The translations under genes and the position numbers were made by a program. A stretch of 64,000 nt of DNA from Calonectria ilicicola (lineage: Eukaryota; Ascomycota; Sordariomycetes; Hypocreales; Nectriaceae). Positions 10,867 to 23,030 of this stretch are shown here, one piece after another. The stretch lies in the NCBI GenBank assembly GCA_020809705.1, contig CP085825.1, forward strand, positions 7,564,001-7,628,000, read 5' to 3'. The first letter of the stretch is position 1; each line of letters opens with the position of its first letter. The notes below the pieces were generated by a model. The model ran no database searches. It saw nothing but the letters and a program-made list of their open reading frames with translations, and was not told the origin of the DNA.

Positions 10867-12559
10867 ATGAGGTCAGAAAAGTGCCGAAACTTATTAAATC
10901 CGTCTGGTATAAGAATAAATATCTCATCACTCAAATGGTCGCAAAAGCCGCTATTGAACTTTGCTCGTATTCAACCACTCCTTTGGGAAAAAATGTCTCT
11001 CTTCATTGCACTTGTGAACATAATCAACTGGATCGTTGTTGCTTACCAGGTTAGCCTGGGTGCTATCGCTGCTGCCGGTACGGTTACTGGTATTATTGCT
11101 GGTGTCACGTACATTAAGTCTAAATTTGTACATCTAAAACCCCAGAACAGCAAAGGAAAACGAAAGGACTGGTTGATACATCCCTATTCAGAACTGGCCA
11201 CAACCAATTGGACATCGCCAGATGATTGGACACCTCCATCTGATTGGACAATATCGGTTAATTGGACACAAGGATCAAAGATCGAGCAAAGTCTTGTTTT
11301 TTATCAGGATCCTTCTCAAGGCATAATTGCATCTTCTCGAATTCATCCATATACGGGGTGGAGCACCGTCAACATCACCGAGGAGCTTGAGAGGTCAAAC
11401 CACTCGATTAGGGCGAGGCTGGGAACCCCAATGGCAGCGACTGCTTCCCCTGGTTCTCCATTCGAGGTTGTGCTATATTTCTTTGACCACTACAACAAAA
11501 CGGTGGAAGTTCGTTCAAAGGACCATGACCTGCGCTGGTGGAAACAGAGCGACTTGGGATATCAATCTAATGATATAAATTGGGCTAGCATGGGAAATGA
11601 GGCCGGCGTAGGAAATCTGACACATCTCGCAAATAAGACACACTTCGCAAACCAGCCACATTTCAGAAACCAAACGCATTTCGCAAATCACACACCTTTT
11701 ACAAATCACACGTATCTCACAAACCAGAGCACTCGTCCCAATGAAACCAAGTCAGACAATATGACCGGCATAGGGAATCAGACCAATCTTCACACGTATC
11801 TTCATACGGACTACTTCTCCCAACTGGCTGCACATTGGTTCGATTGTCTTCCATATTGCGAGAATAGCACAGACGGAGTCAACCAAGCAAGAATATTCTT
11901 TCAGAAAACCAACAAGCTAAATGGCGCGACTAGCCTACCATGGTCCAAAACAGGTTTGATCGCCGACATGGATGCGGGCTCAGGCATCGCAACTACTCCA
12001 TATGTTCCGCGAGAGGGCCCTCCAGAGATGCGACTAGTTTACTCCAATTCCACGCGACTAATGTTGAAGAAATGGCGAAATGAAACAGGTTGGGAGTTTG
12101 ATGGTGAGTTGACCAAGTTTGCAATTCAATGTTGGTTTCTGAATCATACTCACGTTTTTAGATCGTTTCATGGATATGGCACCCCTCAAATCATTCACTG
12201 GACAAACAATAGCAGCAACCACATTTCCGGTGATCAAACCAAAATTCCCATCGGACAGACCAATCATTGGCCCATCCTTTTATCTCATGATACTTCAACT
12301 GGAACTCAAGGGAGCTGTGTCGGCCATGTATTGGGACCCGCTGTCTGAGGATTGGATTTCCCACAGGCGGTTGGCGTTTCATGGCTCAAAACGGAAACCG
12401 AGATTCTCAAGGATTGCGACGAACCATAATGGCACACTCTACGGTATAAGGGATGGGGAGATTCATGAATACGCTGTTGACCTAAGAAGGCCAAACATAT
12501 TTCAGCATGTCTCACGTGTTGCCTTGAGGGGTCTTAGGGTTGATATTCGAAAGGAATGA
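10867..12559 (+). CDS. Membrane-anchored, heavily N-glycosylated protein with fungal fucose-lectin-like region
   Basis: Predicted single-pass type II membrane or secreted glycoprotein. Two exons, 10867-12103 and 12162-12559; the join WEFD-DRFMDMAPL continues a shared fold. A hydrophobic stretch (about residues 45-85, LFIALVNIINWIVV...GTVTGIIAGV) is the anchor. Later blocks GTPMAAT, EVVLYFFDHYNKTVEVRSKD, EMRLVYSNSTRLMLKKW and TLYGIRDGEIHEYAVD resemble blades of AAL-type fucose-specific lectins, a beta-propeller family. That assignment is moderate. Between the blades are two tandem hexapeptide arrays full of Asn-x-Thr sequons. ATG at 10993 (AAAAATGT context, starting right at the hydrophobic segment) is an alternative start. 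A TTG at 10828 in the same frame should not be used. The role is unknown; cell-surface sugar binding is a guess. Confidence 0.7.
11206..11277 (+). repeat. 4 x 18-base coding repeat, [N/D]WT-x3
   Basis: Four in-frame hexapeptides follow each other: NWTSPD, DWTPPS, DWTISV, NWTQGS. The first and last carry N-glycosylation sequons. Confidence 0.85.
11578..11793 (+). repeat. 12 x 18-base coding repeat, N-x5 hexapeptides
   Basis: Twelve consecutive hexapeptides each start with Asn: NWASMG, NEAGVG, NLTHLA, NKTHFA, NQPHFR, NQTHFA, NHTPFT, NHTYLT, NQSTRP, NETKSD, NMTGIG, NQTNLH. Nine form N-x-T/S sequons, and five keep an aromatic or aliphatic residue at position 5. Confidence 0.9.
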
Positions 12560-13118
12560 CAAAAGGTGTTAAGTGACGCAACGTCTATGCTAGAACCCAA
12601 GTTGGTTTATTGGTGATCATGGTTCCCTCCGAAAAGGGGGCCAATTTCCCGCTTGTTGGTTTGCTAGGGATCAAATAAACATTTCCGCAGCCCTGTGCTT
12701 TGAGAGAGAATTAGTTTGCGAACTGATAAATAGCCTCCTGTGATACGAAAGCCCTAAGCTGTCGCTCCACCTCCTTTTCAACCTCATCGCTCGAATATTG
12801 GCGAGACTGGCGAGTGTACTATATTGCAGCAAGAAATTCGAAGATGCTCATTTTATCTATCATTCCTACCTCTGTTTCATCCGTTAACAGGCACATAAAT
12901 TGACCAACCCATTCAGAATATGTGCATTTCAACATTTTGGATCTTCTGAGGCTTTTCATTCACCCTTGAGGGATTTCTTGTCACGTGCACTGCGCAAGGC
13001 TGCATTTCGCATTAGGCATCATCGGCGTAAGCATGAGTTTCTCTTATGTAGTAATCAGCTTCTTATGCCCCCAAAAATGACAAATATCTAAATTTTCTGC
13101 TTCAAATATTTAGATTGT
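12560..13118. other. Intergenic between lectin-like and HET genes
   Basis: I see no coding or RNA feature. The last part is presumably the HET gene promoter. Confidence 0.5.
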
Positions 13119-15345
13119 ATGAATTTGAGAGCTACCATGACCTCAGTCCTGTCGCAAACTATCGATTTCTTGGCAATGGATGACGAGCGAGATTACCACG
13201 AATGCGACTTTTGTCAAACCATGATCGTCAACCCATCACGAGCACATCCTCCTTCCAAGGAAGAGGTTCCAGACAATATCATATTTTTTGAACCTCAAAT
13301 TGAGGCACTTCTTTCTTCCACTTCAATTTGCAAGTTGTCGCGATGGCTCGTCAGGGCCTGGACAGCAGACTTTTCACCGGACTGGGAGGAGCTGAAAAGT
13401 AGAAGTCAAGAAATTACCATTTGCGTATTCTGGCTTTCCTATAAATTTGATGGCTTTCCAATCGCTGAGTTCAATTCGTTTGGTTTATGGGATGAGCGGG
13501 AACCTTTCGTCACCAATCTTGGCCACTGTCGGATTCAAACTGGTGGAGATTGGGATGTGGTCGCTGCTGCAGGTACGAGGAGGGCTTCTACTACCATAAC
13601 AAACCCGAAATTAATGAAGACTTGGTACTAACTAAATGAAAAAATTAGACAGTCCGGCTGCCAAGTTTGTAAGAACACGCCCCATCAATCGTGAAATCGG
13701 ATCACCCGAAAATTACATCCTTGGACGCCGATGGATAGCAGAATGTTTGAATCAACACGAAATGTGTCCTGGATTGCAGGAGACTTTTATTCCTCGGATT
13801 GTATTAAAGCTGAAGAAAACCTATCATGGCCAGTATGAGATCGCCCTCCATTTCCCCAAATCTCCCGAGCCCTACACCGCACTTAGTTATTGTTGGGGAA
13901 GCGATCAGCCACACAAGACAACTAGAAGCAGAATCAGCTCTGGTGATCTTACTTTGAATTGGAGTCAATTACCCAAGTCTATACAAGACGCCGTCAAAGT
14001 TACTGTTGGTTTAGGCTATATTTATTTATGGATAGACTCCTTGTGTATTGTACAAGATGATAACACTGACAAAGCAGAGCAAATCGCACTCATGCCACAA
14101 ATATATTCCAATGCTGTCGTTACAATCATAGCATCGAGGTCTCAAAAGGCAGCGGACGGCTTTCTGCACGACATTGATGTGCGCTCAAACACGAGCATCG
14201 CAGTCAAGCTTCCATTCGAATGCCCAGACTCCTCAGAGCGGACAACAATCCTTATCACAAGAATGAAGTACTCTGGTGAGCCGGAACCTATAGACTATAG
14301 AGGTTGGACACTTCAAGAACGCTATCTGTCTCCGAGGGTTCTTGAGTATACTAGCAATCAGCTCATATGGGGCTGCAACGTAAACCTACACGGTGAGGGT
14401 TACACGGATGGATGGAAATCTGGTGGAAGAGATGATAATTCAGGTCTTACTTTCCCGCATAACTTCTACCGTGAGCAATCAACAGGCAAGACAGCAAATG
14501 GGAATCATGATGCCGTGAATGAATGGAGAAGTCTGCTGGGAGTATACACTGGAAGGAGCCTCACACTTGCCGAAGATCGGATCCTAGCTATTTCTGGAGT
14601 CGCCGAACGGTTCTCAACCCTCATCTCTGACCAATACTTTGCTGGACACTGGAAAGAGACCCTTCCATATGATCTATTATGGTGCGTCTTCCCTGGCACG
14701 ATTCTCCAGCCTCGACCCACTAAATATCAAGCTCCATCTTGGTCATGGGCAGCAGTTCAGGGAAGAATATGGTTCAAATATGCATCGAGCACAAGCCCGT
14801 CCCATTGGAAACCACCTGAGCCTGTTATGTCTATATCCGAGATATGTACCGACTTGAGCGAGAATGCAGCACCTTATGGAGCAGTTACTCGAGGGTCTAT
14901 TAAAGGTTACGGGAAAATCCAATTGGCAGCATGGTTTGGAAATCAGGAATATGTGGATCACTTCCACACACTTCACAAACCAGATTCTGATAAAACTTCT
15001 CAGTCTATTCCACTTCTTAGAATGCTGCCTGATGCTCGGGAGCCAGAATTTGAGACAAATCCACCAGATCGCAGTGCCTCTATTCGAGTTTATCTGCTCC
15101 ATGTCGGGACTTGCACGCGTTGGGGGCCGAGGAACTTAACTGGTCTTGTCTTGCGTGATGCGCCTACTAATTCTCAGATCCAAGCAAAGCGGCGCTTCAC
15201 AAGGCTAGGGCTTTTCTGGATGAATTGTGCAAACACGAAAAATAAGGGCTTTCTTGGTAGACCTCGACCCTCAGATGGTTTGATTGATGGTGATAACAGC
15301 ACCTTTTTCGATGATTGTAGGCTGCAAGAGTTTGAAATCATATAA
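13119..15345 (+). CDS. HET (heterokaryon incompatibility) domain protein
   Basis: Intact HET-domain gene of about 716 residues. HET proteins act in allorecognition and can trigger cell death after fusion of unlike hyphae. Two exons, 13119-13572 and 13649-15345; the intron carries a perfect TACTAAC branch site and a TTAG acceptor, and joins VVAAA-DSPAAKF. The HET domain (about residues 225-400) shows YTALSYCWG, LPKSIQDAVKVTVGLG, YLWIDSLCIVQDD, MPQIYSNAVVTIIAS, then the later RGWTLQERYLSPRVLEY. A short CDFC pair near residue 28 matches the small Cys pair often seen at the start of these proteins. No transmembrane or STAND domain is present. The C-terminal half is not recognised. ATG at 13137 is an alternative start. 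A HeLo-type relic and a 2EXR gene lie within 10 kb. Confidence 0.92.
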
Positions 15346-17036
15346 GTGGAGCACTAAGGTTAGAATGCTTGAATTTACAGTAAATTGGCATGATAAATCA
15401 CTCTTGGCGAATGTTGTCAAGGCTCGATAGTGAAAAATGCGCGGGGTTAAATGTCGCGTGAGTAGCCGCTACTAAGAGATACACTAGAATTTCTCATGTG
15501 TGACTTGAACAACATCTAGGTTATCAAGTACAAGAATGAGAAGAGAATACAGAAAGTACCTAGGAACTATATCCAAGCTTTCTTGGTTTGATCAAAGCAT
15601 TTGCTCGATGTGAAAATGACGCTCATCGATCTCACCCGCGATTTTTTTTATTACGCGTGATGCCATTGATTTCGAAATCAGATGAGATCTGGCTATCACT
15701 GATGGAGAAATATCGGATCATAGGCTGGCGCGACATCGTTGGAATGGCCTAATCCTTCCAAAGAAATGCCAAAACGAGCTAAAAACAAGGATGCGTGGAG
15801 CCACCGATGTTCGGACGGACCAAAATGGGCGACCCTTTTTTCCGTTTTAGGTTCGAGGCGAGGCATTGTTCTTAGTGCAGCGCCCCAAGTAGTTCCAGCT
15901 TCTCTGACGCGGCGGGCGACCGGTCAATCAATCGTGCGGTTCAAATCCACAACATCCCAACACTCGACCGAGAAGGTGGGCTAATTTGGCAAAACATCGT
16001 CTTGCCGGTTCATGTGAATAAATGGCGGTGTAGCAAGTGTGCGCCCAGAGCGACAATCTGAGCTCAAGATGGTGATAGTGGCTGGGACTCTTACGATGGT
16101 GTAGGGACTAGCCATGGCACAGGCCACCGAGCGAGTTAATACACATTGGCAGTTCCGGTGTTCTCCGCAGCTCCCGGCCACCATAGTTTACAACCCCAGG
16201 AGAATACTGGGTCGATCTGCTGATGTGGGCGCCAAAACCACCAGGGTATTTAGCGGCCCTGTGAGGCGGGGGAAAAGGACCTGGAGGGGTAAACAAAACA
16301 TCATATGACCTTTAATGCCGCCATCCGTATCCTTTTTGTCGATAGCACACGAATAGACACGTAGCCTCTGTAAAAGAAAAATGGGAGAGCTATTGGCTAA
16401 CCAACATATGAGAGCATAATTTAGACATGGACTGGGTTTTCAATCCCTCATGATCTGACACTTGCAGGCAGAATATTTGGCCTTTAACAAGCCTCAACCA
16501 GCAAAACAATCCAACGGTACTGCATACTGCAGGGGTTATCTGCTTCCTGCAGATGGCTGTCACTGTCAAGAGGGTCTAGTAGCCTGTCATACGCTAGTGC
16601 TCAAGGACCCTGAAGCTTCGCTTGGCTGCGGGGTGAAATATACTGAATGATCACCAGTGGTGTGCGCTGCTGTAGTTCGTGGAATAACTCTATTGGCCAG
16701 ACTTGCGCGCGCGAAGTCGAGGTAGCAAGGATTGATGCAGAATCCGTGGTGGTGATGACCAGCCTTCTACCGAAAGGTCGCATGAGGGGAGACGTACTTT
16801 GCTGTGCGTGAATGTGGCGTGCTTGGAAGCTAATGGCTGTACGTCAATCGGTCGAGAATGCCATCCTTCATCCAGGATGTAAATGACAATATAAGTCCTG
16901 TTGTCTCCTGTCTCGAGCATGAAGCCCTTTTCCTACTTCAAGTTCAACACTCGACAGCTAAGAAAAACTTTGAGTTGACAATCAAAGCATATTCTTCCAA
17001 CCAGAACATTCTTCCAATCACATTTCTGTTCACAAC
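15346..17036. other. Long intergenic region
   Basis: About 1.7 kb with no recognisable protein, tRNA or repeat. Small ORFs at 15739-15984, 16114-16308 and 16462-16650 have no family signature. The last 150 bases, pyrimidine- and A-rich, are the likely promoter of the following gene. Confidence 0.45.
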
Positions 17037-18343
17037 ATGGCGTGGTTCGACGACTCCTGGGATGTCCAAGAAGCTGGTACGCCTTCTCATTTTAAAACAT
17101 TCTCTCACATCCTGACAATAGTACAGATATCGCTTCTGCTGAGAAGTATGGAGATGTTGCTAAGCAGGCTGTTGCCCTCTTGAACAAGTACAAGTCTGAG
17201 GCAAAGACAGTACACGACCTCTTGAGACACCTCTCCGCGGCTGCAGCAGAGATCGAGGCCTTGGAAAAGGCCAAGGCTGATCTCCAAGTACAGGCTGCCC
17301 CCTCTGAGGAGACCATCGAGCAATCAGAGGAACCTAAGGCCACTGAGCCTGTGGAGGTTCAAGAAGAGAAGCCTGTTGAGGTCGAGGAAGCTACTGAACC
17401 CAAAGAGGCCGAGGTTGAGACACCCGTCGAGGCTGAGACTCCTGAAGTTGAGACTCCTGCTGAATCTGAGACTCCTGCCGAGGAAGAGAAGTCTGCCGAG
17501 GAGGCCAAGCCTGCTGAGGAGGTTAAACCTGCCGAAGCCGAAGCTGAGAAGCTCACCGAGACTGAGACACCCGCTGAGGAACAGAAACCGGTTGAGGAGG
17601 TCAAGCCTACTGAGGAAGTCAAGCCTACCGAGGAGGAGAAGCCCGTCGAGGAGGAGAAGCCCGTCGAGGAGGTTAAACCTGCCGAAGCCGAAGCTGAGAA
17701 GCCCACCGAGACCGATACACCCGTTGAGGAAGAGAAACCGGTTGAGGAGGTCAAACCTACCGAGGAGGTTAAACCTGCCGAAGAGGAGAAACCTACCGAA
17801 GCCGAAACTGAGAAGCCCGCCGAGGTCGAGACACCCGCTGAGGAAGAGAAGCCGGTTGAGGAGAAGCCTATCGAGGAGGAGAAGCCTGTTGAGGAGGAGA
17901 AAGCTGCTGAGGAGGTCAAGCCTACCGAGGAGGTTAAGCCCACCGAGGAAGAGACCCCTGCCGAGCCCGAAAAGCCTGCCGAAGAGAAGTCTGAAGAGAA
18001 GCCTTCTGAGACCGAGACGGCTGCCGAGGTTAAGAAACCCGTGGAAGAAGAGAAGCCTGCTGAAGAAGTGAAGCCAGTGGAGGAGGAAACACCTGTCGAG
18101 GAGAAGCCCGTAGAGACCGAAAAGCCTGTCGAAACAAAGGAGGCTGAAGTTGAAGTAGAATCAAAACCGGTCGAGCCTGAAGTGGTCGAGGCCAAGGAGA
18201 CCGAACCCAAGGAGGAGGATCCCAAGAAGATTGAAGAGAAGGTGGCCGATGAAAAGAGCCTTGTCGACACCAAGGTAGAAGTCGCCCAATTGAATGGCGA
18301 CAAGGAGGCTGTCGACACCCAACTTGTGGCCGCGAAGGCGTAA
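17037..18343 (+). CDS. Glu/Pro/Lys/Val-repeat protein, function unknown
   Basis: Protein of about 418 residues in two exons, 17037-17076 and 17127-18343. The small first exon encodes MAWFDDSWDVQEA and joins DIASAEKYGDVAKQAVALL; the acceptor is GTACAG. Residues about 14-75 form a charged helical segment rich in heptad-like Leu/Ala spacing. Most of the rest is a tandem low-complexity array of PVEEEKP, PTEEVKP and PAEAEAEKP units, strongly acidic and likely disordered. The tail (KIEEKVADEKSLVDTKVEVAQL) returns to helix. No signal peptide or membrane segment is seen. Codon use is regular and no stop interrupts the repeats. A role as a disordered scaffold or septal/stress protein is speculation. 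The long reverse-strand ORF over it is a by-product of the repeat. Confidence 0.78.
17339..18200 (+). repeat. Degenerate coding minisatellite (P-x-E-E-x-K units)
   Basis: Imperfect 15- to 24-base units such as GAGGAGAAGCCCGTC and GAGGTCAAGCCTACC repeat dozens of times, with occasional longer blocks duplicated (the PAEAEAEK block occurs near 17520 and near 17680). Confidence 0.8.
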
Positions 18344-18848
18344 TCCAAGGGGTTTTTGGGCCTCTTAAGAACCACCAAGAACCATATTTCACGTCACAGA
18401 CGACTTTATGATTCACGATATGAAGGTCAGTCCTCAGAAAGTTCTGATTGTTTCCGAGACGAAAGAAGCCGCATCTGGTTAGTTGCTCGAGGGCGGATAC
18501 ACAAAATGCCACACTAGTTTCATATGTCATCAAATTTAGTTCAGCGAAGGCAGTCAATTCATTCAATCACTATGACACGTAACACAATGGATTCTCAGTG
18601 CATGTTGCTCATAGTAGATTTTTAAATGAGAAGCAGAGGCCAGTTCGCATAATGTATCGCATCAGAACTATTTGACCGCAAATATTGGCCGCTCGACCCG
18701 AACATTTTCTACACTCCTCCTACATGTAAATCGAAAATGTGTTGTGCCAACAATTAATGCATCTCATCATTTCTGGGCCATGACCTGGTGACCATCTCCA
18801 CCCATCCTAGCCCCATTTCTGCCTAAATTTAATAGCCCCACGGAGCTA
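18344..18848. other. Intergenic
   Basis: No feature is recognised between the repeat protein and the 2EXR gene. Confidence 0.5.
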
Positions 18849-19757
18849 ATGTCACCACCAGTGAACAGCCAACATCGCATCATTCACGTACGCGTTTGCT
18901 CATTCTTCATCACACCTGCACGCATGGCCCGCTCATTTCAGCTCTTTCTCCGGCTTCCCCCGGAAATCCGCCAAATAATTTGGCGTCTCGCTTTGGAGCA
19001 AGATTGGTCCTCCTCCCAACCGAAAAGAGTTAAAGGAGGCATGAAACTCTTTGGTACCTTACATCGAGCTGTTGGCCAATCATGTCATGAGGCACGCATG
19101 GTCATGCAGCAGAGAGGAGAAAGCAGTGAGCCCTGGGGATGGATCAACTTCAGTCACCATCTTTTCTTCTTCCGCGACGCAAGTTATAATCACGGCTTAA
19201 TGAAGCGTGGGCTCAATCGCTTTCAATTGTTGCAACATATTCAACATATAGTCATTTACCCGCGATATATACCCAAGCTATGGGATACGCTGGAGGTTAT
19301 CAAAAACAAGTGCCCTTCTCTCCGCAACCTAATTATTGTTGGTCCTTGGTTCGATCCCGGCCCCCTTCTCACTTACAGGAGGGACGACTTGATAGACCTT
19401 GCAAGAGAGCACCACACTGAAGAGTTGGATCCATTATCCAACGTGGTATTCGAAAATATGGACATCTGCCCAATCATAGAAGCTATCGAACAGGGCGATG
19501 CCGCTTCTCGGTGTAGCCAGCTCCTAGAAAATGTTGAGGAAGGTTTGAGACGTATGCCACCCAACATAGCTGGAGACTATGCCTTGTACGCCACCCCCTG
19601 TGGAGATACAAAGAGATGGATTGCGAAAATACATCGAATCGTGCAAAATTTTCCTTTTACGGTACCGAAAGTTTACTTTCGCACGAGACAAGAGCTGTGT
19701 CCTGTTAGGGTGTTCTGTTACGGTCTTGACGCAAGAATAAGAGTTCCCGAAGAGTGA
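18849..19757 (+). CDS. 2EXR domain protein
   Basis: Single-exon fungal protein of about 302 residues. The segment FQLFLRLPPEIRQIIWRLAL at about residues 31-50 is the 2EXR motif, an F-box-like N-terminal element common in expanded, poorly understood families of filamentous ascomycetes. Downstream sequence contains HLFFFRDASYN and the IVIYPRYIPKLWDTLEVIK region seen in many of these proteins. There is no membrane segment. Met at 18924 (MARSFQLF), 25 residues in, sits just before the motif and may be the real start. The molecular function is unknown for the family. Confidence 0.75.
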   Translation: MSPPVNSQHRIIHVRVCSFFITPARMARSFQLFLRLPPEIRQIIWRLALEQDWSSSQPKRVKGGMKLFGTLHRAVGQSCHEARMVMQQRGESSEPWGWINFSHHLFFFRDASYNHGLMKRGLNRFQLLQHIQHIVIYPRYIPKLWDTLEVIKNKCPSLRNLIIVGPWFDPGPLLTYRRDDLIDLAREHHTEELDPLSNVVFENMDICPIIEAIEQGDAASRCSQLLENVEEGLRRMPPNIAGDYALYATPCGDTKRWIAKIHRIVQNFPFTVPKVYFRTRQELCPVRVFCYGLDARIRVPEE

Positions 19758-19935
19758 AGGAATCCGCATGCCGATGTAGAGTTGAAGCTTGTACGGGTGT
19801 TTTTAGAACTAAGGAGCTCCATGCAAAAATAACTTATGAATTCAGGACGGGCTCTCTATGAACGATGGTGATACACACTGGAATTGTGGTCCAGGATACC
19901 GCTCTAACTTGGTCGCCCATGAATAGTGCCAAAAT

Positions 19936-22509
19936 TTAAATATCCCAAATAACAACTCCATCTAGTGACGCTGTTATAATCTGTTCACTATTCGGCAAAA
20001 AGTCAACTGACTTAAGATCATGCTGAAGCCCTGTTAGTAATTGTGACTCTACATAAATATTGCGATCATTTTTTTGCCAAATGACAACACCCCTAGTTTG
20101 GCAATCATCATTCCCCGCTATCCAACCAGTAGTTACCAGTCGCATACAATCTGAAGAAAAGACAGGCGTACACCAGTTAGTCGCGCATGGTAGTTTCTGC
20201 TGGAATTTCCAGTGACCTCCAGAATCTATCTTATTCAGGTAGATGGCATCCTCCCCGTATTTCGTGCTCGCAAGCCACTGTCCATCTGGAGAAAATGCAA
20301 CCGGTAATCCTATAGACCAGTCCAGCTTTTGATAAGAGAAGGACCCCTGGTAATCTGTGTAAATCCCGCTGTGCCTTCTTGCCCGTATTGCGGTATGCTG
20401 ACCCCCTGGCGAAGCCACGATTTTCTTGATAGTTTTTACGATGTGTTCTGTGCGATAGATCTTGAATTGACCTTCAGCATTGAGTTTGCTAAAATGCAGT
20501 ATACTGCTATATCCTTGCACCACATAATTACCATTCGCAGAAATCTCCCATATATAATCCCATCCGTTTGAGATCCTCTGTATCTCTTGGAAGTAACCCC
20601 GATTGTCAGCTCCCCAGGTGATTAAGAACTTATTGGTTGAAAAGAGTACAAGGTATTGGCTATTGATACCAATTTGGGAAGATCCTGGAAGCGATTGTTG
20701 CCATTGTAGGTTGTTATGTTCGTCACGTTTCCAGATCTGCGTTTCGTCGGTACACCCGATTACTAGAAGTTCGCCATCTGGAGAAAATTTGACGCTATTG
20801 AGAGAATGTCCAAAGTTTTTAAACCTCTGAACTCTAACGGGTCGGCCGTTGGCAGACATTGAATCCCAATCGCACGCCCCAATATTAGACGGACCGTCAT
20901 CGGTCGATGGCGTTGTAACAATCTCCACAGACTTGGGCCTTTTAGAACTGAAAGGAGAAGTTAATTGAGTGACCAGTTGACTGAAGGTAGAGACTAGGAT
21001 AGGCGATGCAGGGTCCGGTAATCCTTCAGCGCTCGAAATCACATCAGGCTGATTTTGGAATGTTGACCACTCTGCAAAACTTTCCACTTCATTTTGGGAG
21101 TTGAAATTTAAACCACCTGGATTTGAGGTGAACTCAGCTAGTGGTGGTGTTGGAGTCTGAGGGTTAAGATATGATTTCCCTGTCGATGGATCATCACGTT
21201 GTGCTGGCATCATTTTCGCGAGACCGTTTGGATCGGGCTGGTTATTTTTAAATGTTAACCAATCCTTAAATACTGTAATCATACTTAGCAAGCCGACTTT
21301 GGGACGTTCAGCTCCCGCATTGGATTGGATGGTTGGAGTTGAAGAGTCGGGAATAGCAGACATGTGTTCTTGGTTGCGATGATTAGTATTCCTTATCCAC
21401 GAACTTGCCAAGACCTCTTCTGCATTTGGTCTATGCTTTGAAGAACCATTCAACACCCACACAATAAAATCAGTGCATTCCGCACTCATTGATTGGAAAA
21501 TAGGAAAGGGGTCCTCAAAGCTGACGTAGTTTCGCAAGTCCTCGGACGTTGGAAAGGGAACATTTCCGGTAACAAGACGAAAGGCCATAACACCAACTGA
21601 CCAGATATCAACTTTTGCCGAATATCCAGAAGGTTGCCTGACTTTCAACTCGGAGGGCACATAGATGTTCAAAATCTCGGGGGCAAAATATGCCTTGGTT
21701 CCGGTTTCAGTACGTAGGATGGTGGAATCGAATTGCTTGCTCGTCCCAAAGTCAGAAATTCTCACTGACCAATTGGGACCCACGCTTTGGATTAGAATGT
21801 TCTTTCAAATCGGGGTATGTTAGAGGAAATTGTTATTGAATACTAATAATTCAATCAAGGCATGATAAACCTACCGAAGGTTTCAGATCGCGGTGAACGT
21901 AATTATTTTGATGCATAAAATGAACACCGTGGAAAACTTGTTCAATTATGTCCCTTGCTTCGGCTTCTGGCAAAAGGTTGGCCCGCTGCTGTCGAACCTG
22001 CGACTCTAAATCACCCAAGGGAAAATATTCCATCGTAATGAAGATCGAGTTGAGGGTATAATACCAATCAAAAGACCGGACAAAGAAATTGCGATACTGG
22101 TGTAAGTGTATATATAAGCATCTACCTATATGGAGGGCAAGAAAGCATTTTGAATTTTATAACGTACCTGTTCACGCGAGAACTTGAAAACAGCTGAGAG
22201 TTCGCGAACCAAGATTAGACGGTCACTCGCATGGAGCGGGTGTCTCGTTTCAATCCTCTTTACTGCTCGCTCTGTACTAATGCGAGGGCCTTCGATGCAG
22301 TATTGAAGGTCGACAACTCCAAAGGCGCCTCTACCTAGTTGCCCGCGATGTACCCATTCTTCTTTGATGGGCCTCTGCCAATAGCCCCTCGCTGCGTCGG
22401 AGACGTAACGGGTATGTGTGGTGGAAGTGTGACTAATCTCCGCGTTGATATTACATTCGCGCACATAGTCCGGCATGCCGCTGGTCAAGTCTTGATTGGT
22501 CTTCTCCAT
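19936..22509 (-). CDS. Serine/threonine protein kinase with C-terminal WD40-like region
   Basis: Protein of about 809 residues from three exons (22509-22168, 22096-21875, 21801-19936). The kinase domain looks active: glycine loop GRGAFG, lysine in ERAVKRI, HRDLKPS-NIL joined across intron 2, DFGTSK, a YFAPEIL activation-segment end, and DIWSVGVMAFRL. A Ser/Thr/Pro-rich linker (about residues 340-480) follows. The C-terminal 330 residues contain FSPDGELLVIGCTDETQIW, VAFSPDGQWLAS and SVDFLPNSEQIITASLDGVVIWDI, which are WD40/propeller blades. Kinase plus propeller proteins of this kind occur in fungal signalling and NLR-like repertoires, but the partner and target are unknown. It lies next to a HeLo/kinase-like relic, so a shared allorecognition context is possible. 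Confidence 0.87.
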
Positions 22510-23030
22510 TTCTCATAGTGTGTATTCATGCGAGCTGGGTGGGAATTTTGAGGTCCAATATGGCCTGAATTGGAACCGTGAAATGGAGTGCTGGGGGGGG
22601 ATGATTCTGCACACACAAGAGATACGGACACGTAATTTAGAAGCCACAACAGAGTGATGTAGGGGGTTTAGCCCACTAGCTAGTATGAATCTAGCTTATT
22701 TTAGGATAATCTAAAGTCCAAGTTGGTGGCGTTTTACTTAGCCTGGTGTCTATATCCAATGAGCGAGGCGATTTGTTTGTGACTTCAGATAACCTCCACG
22801 AGATTTACGTAATCCTAGCATCTTGGTCGAAACTTAAATCGCTCAATTTCCACCCATTCTTGTCCAATCCATTGCCTCGAGTCGTCTAAACACTTTTACA
22901 GCCACAATTTAACAATGGCCGAATTGAGACTTTCAATAGTTGGTATAATAGGCCTGTGCTTCAAGTAACGCCATTACTTCTCAAATATTAGGGCAGAGTT
23001 AATCCATACAACTTTATCTGAGGAAACTTA
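22510..23030. other. Intergenic
   Basis: Promoter side of the kinase gene. It contains a G-run near 22595, and no coding signal is recognised. Confidence 0.45.

Noticed and set aside
15901..15960. Possible tRNA T-arm (GGTTCAAATCC)
   Set aside because: No matching acceptor, D-arm or anticodon stem can be folded around it.
17359..18378. Long minus-strand ORF, Ser/Thr/Gly-rich, mucin-like
   Set aside because: It is the reverse reading of the P-x-E-E-x-K repeat. It lacks introns, a signal peptide and a distinct start context, while the plus-strand frame has a proper first exon.
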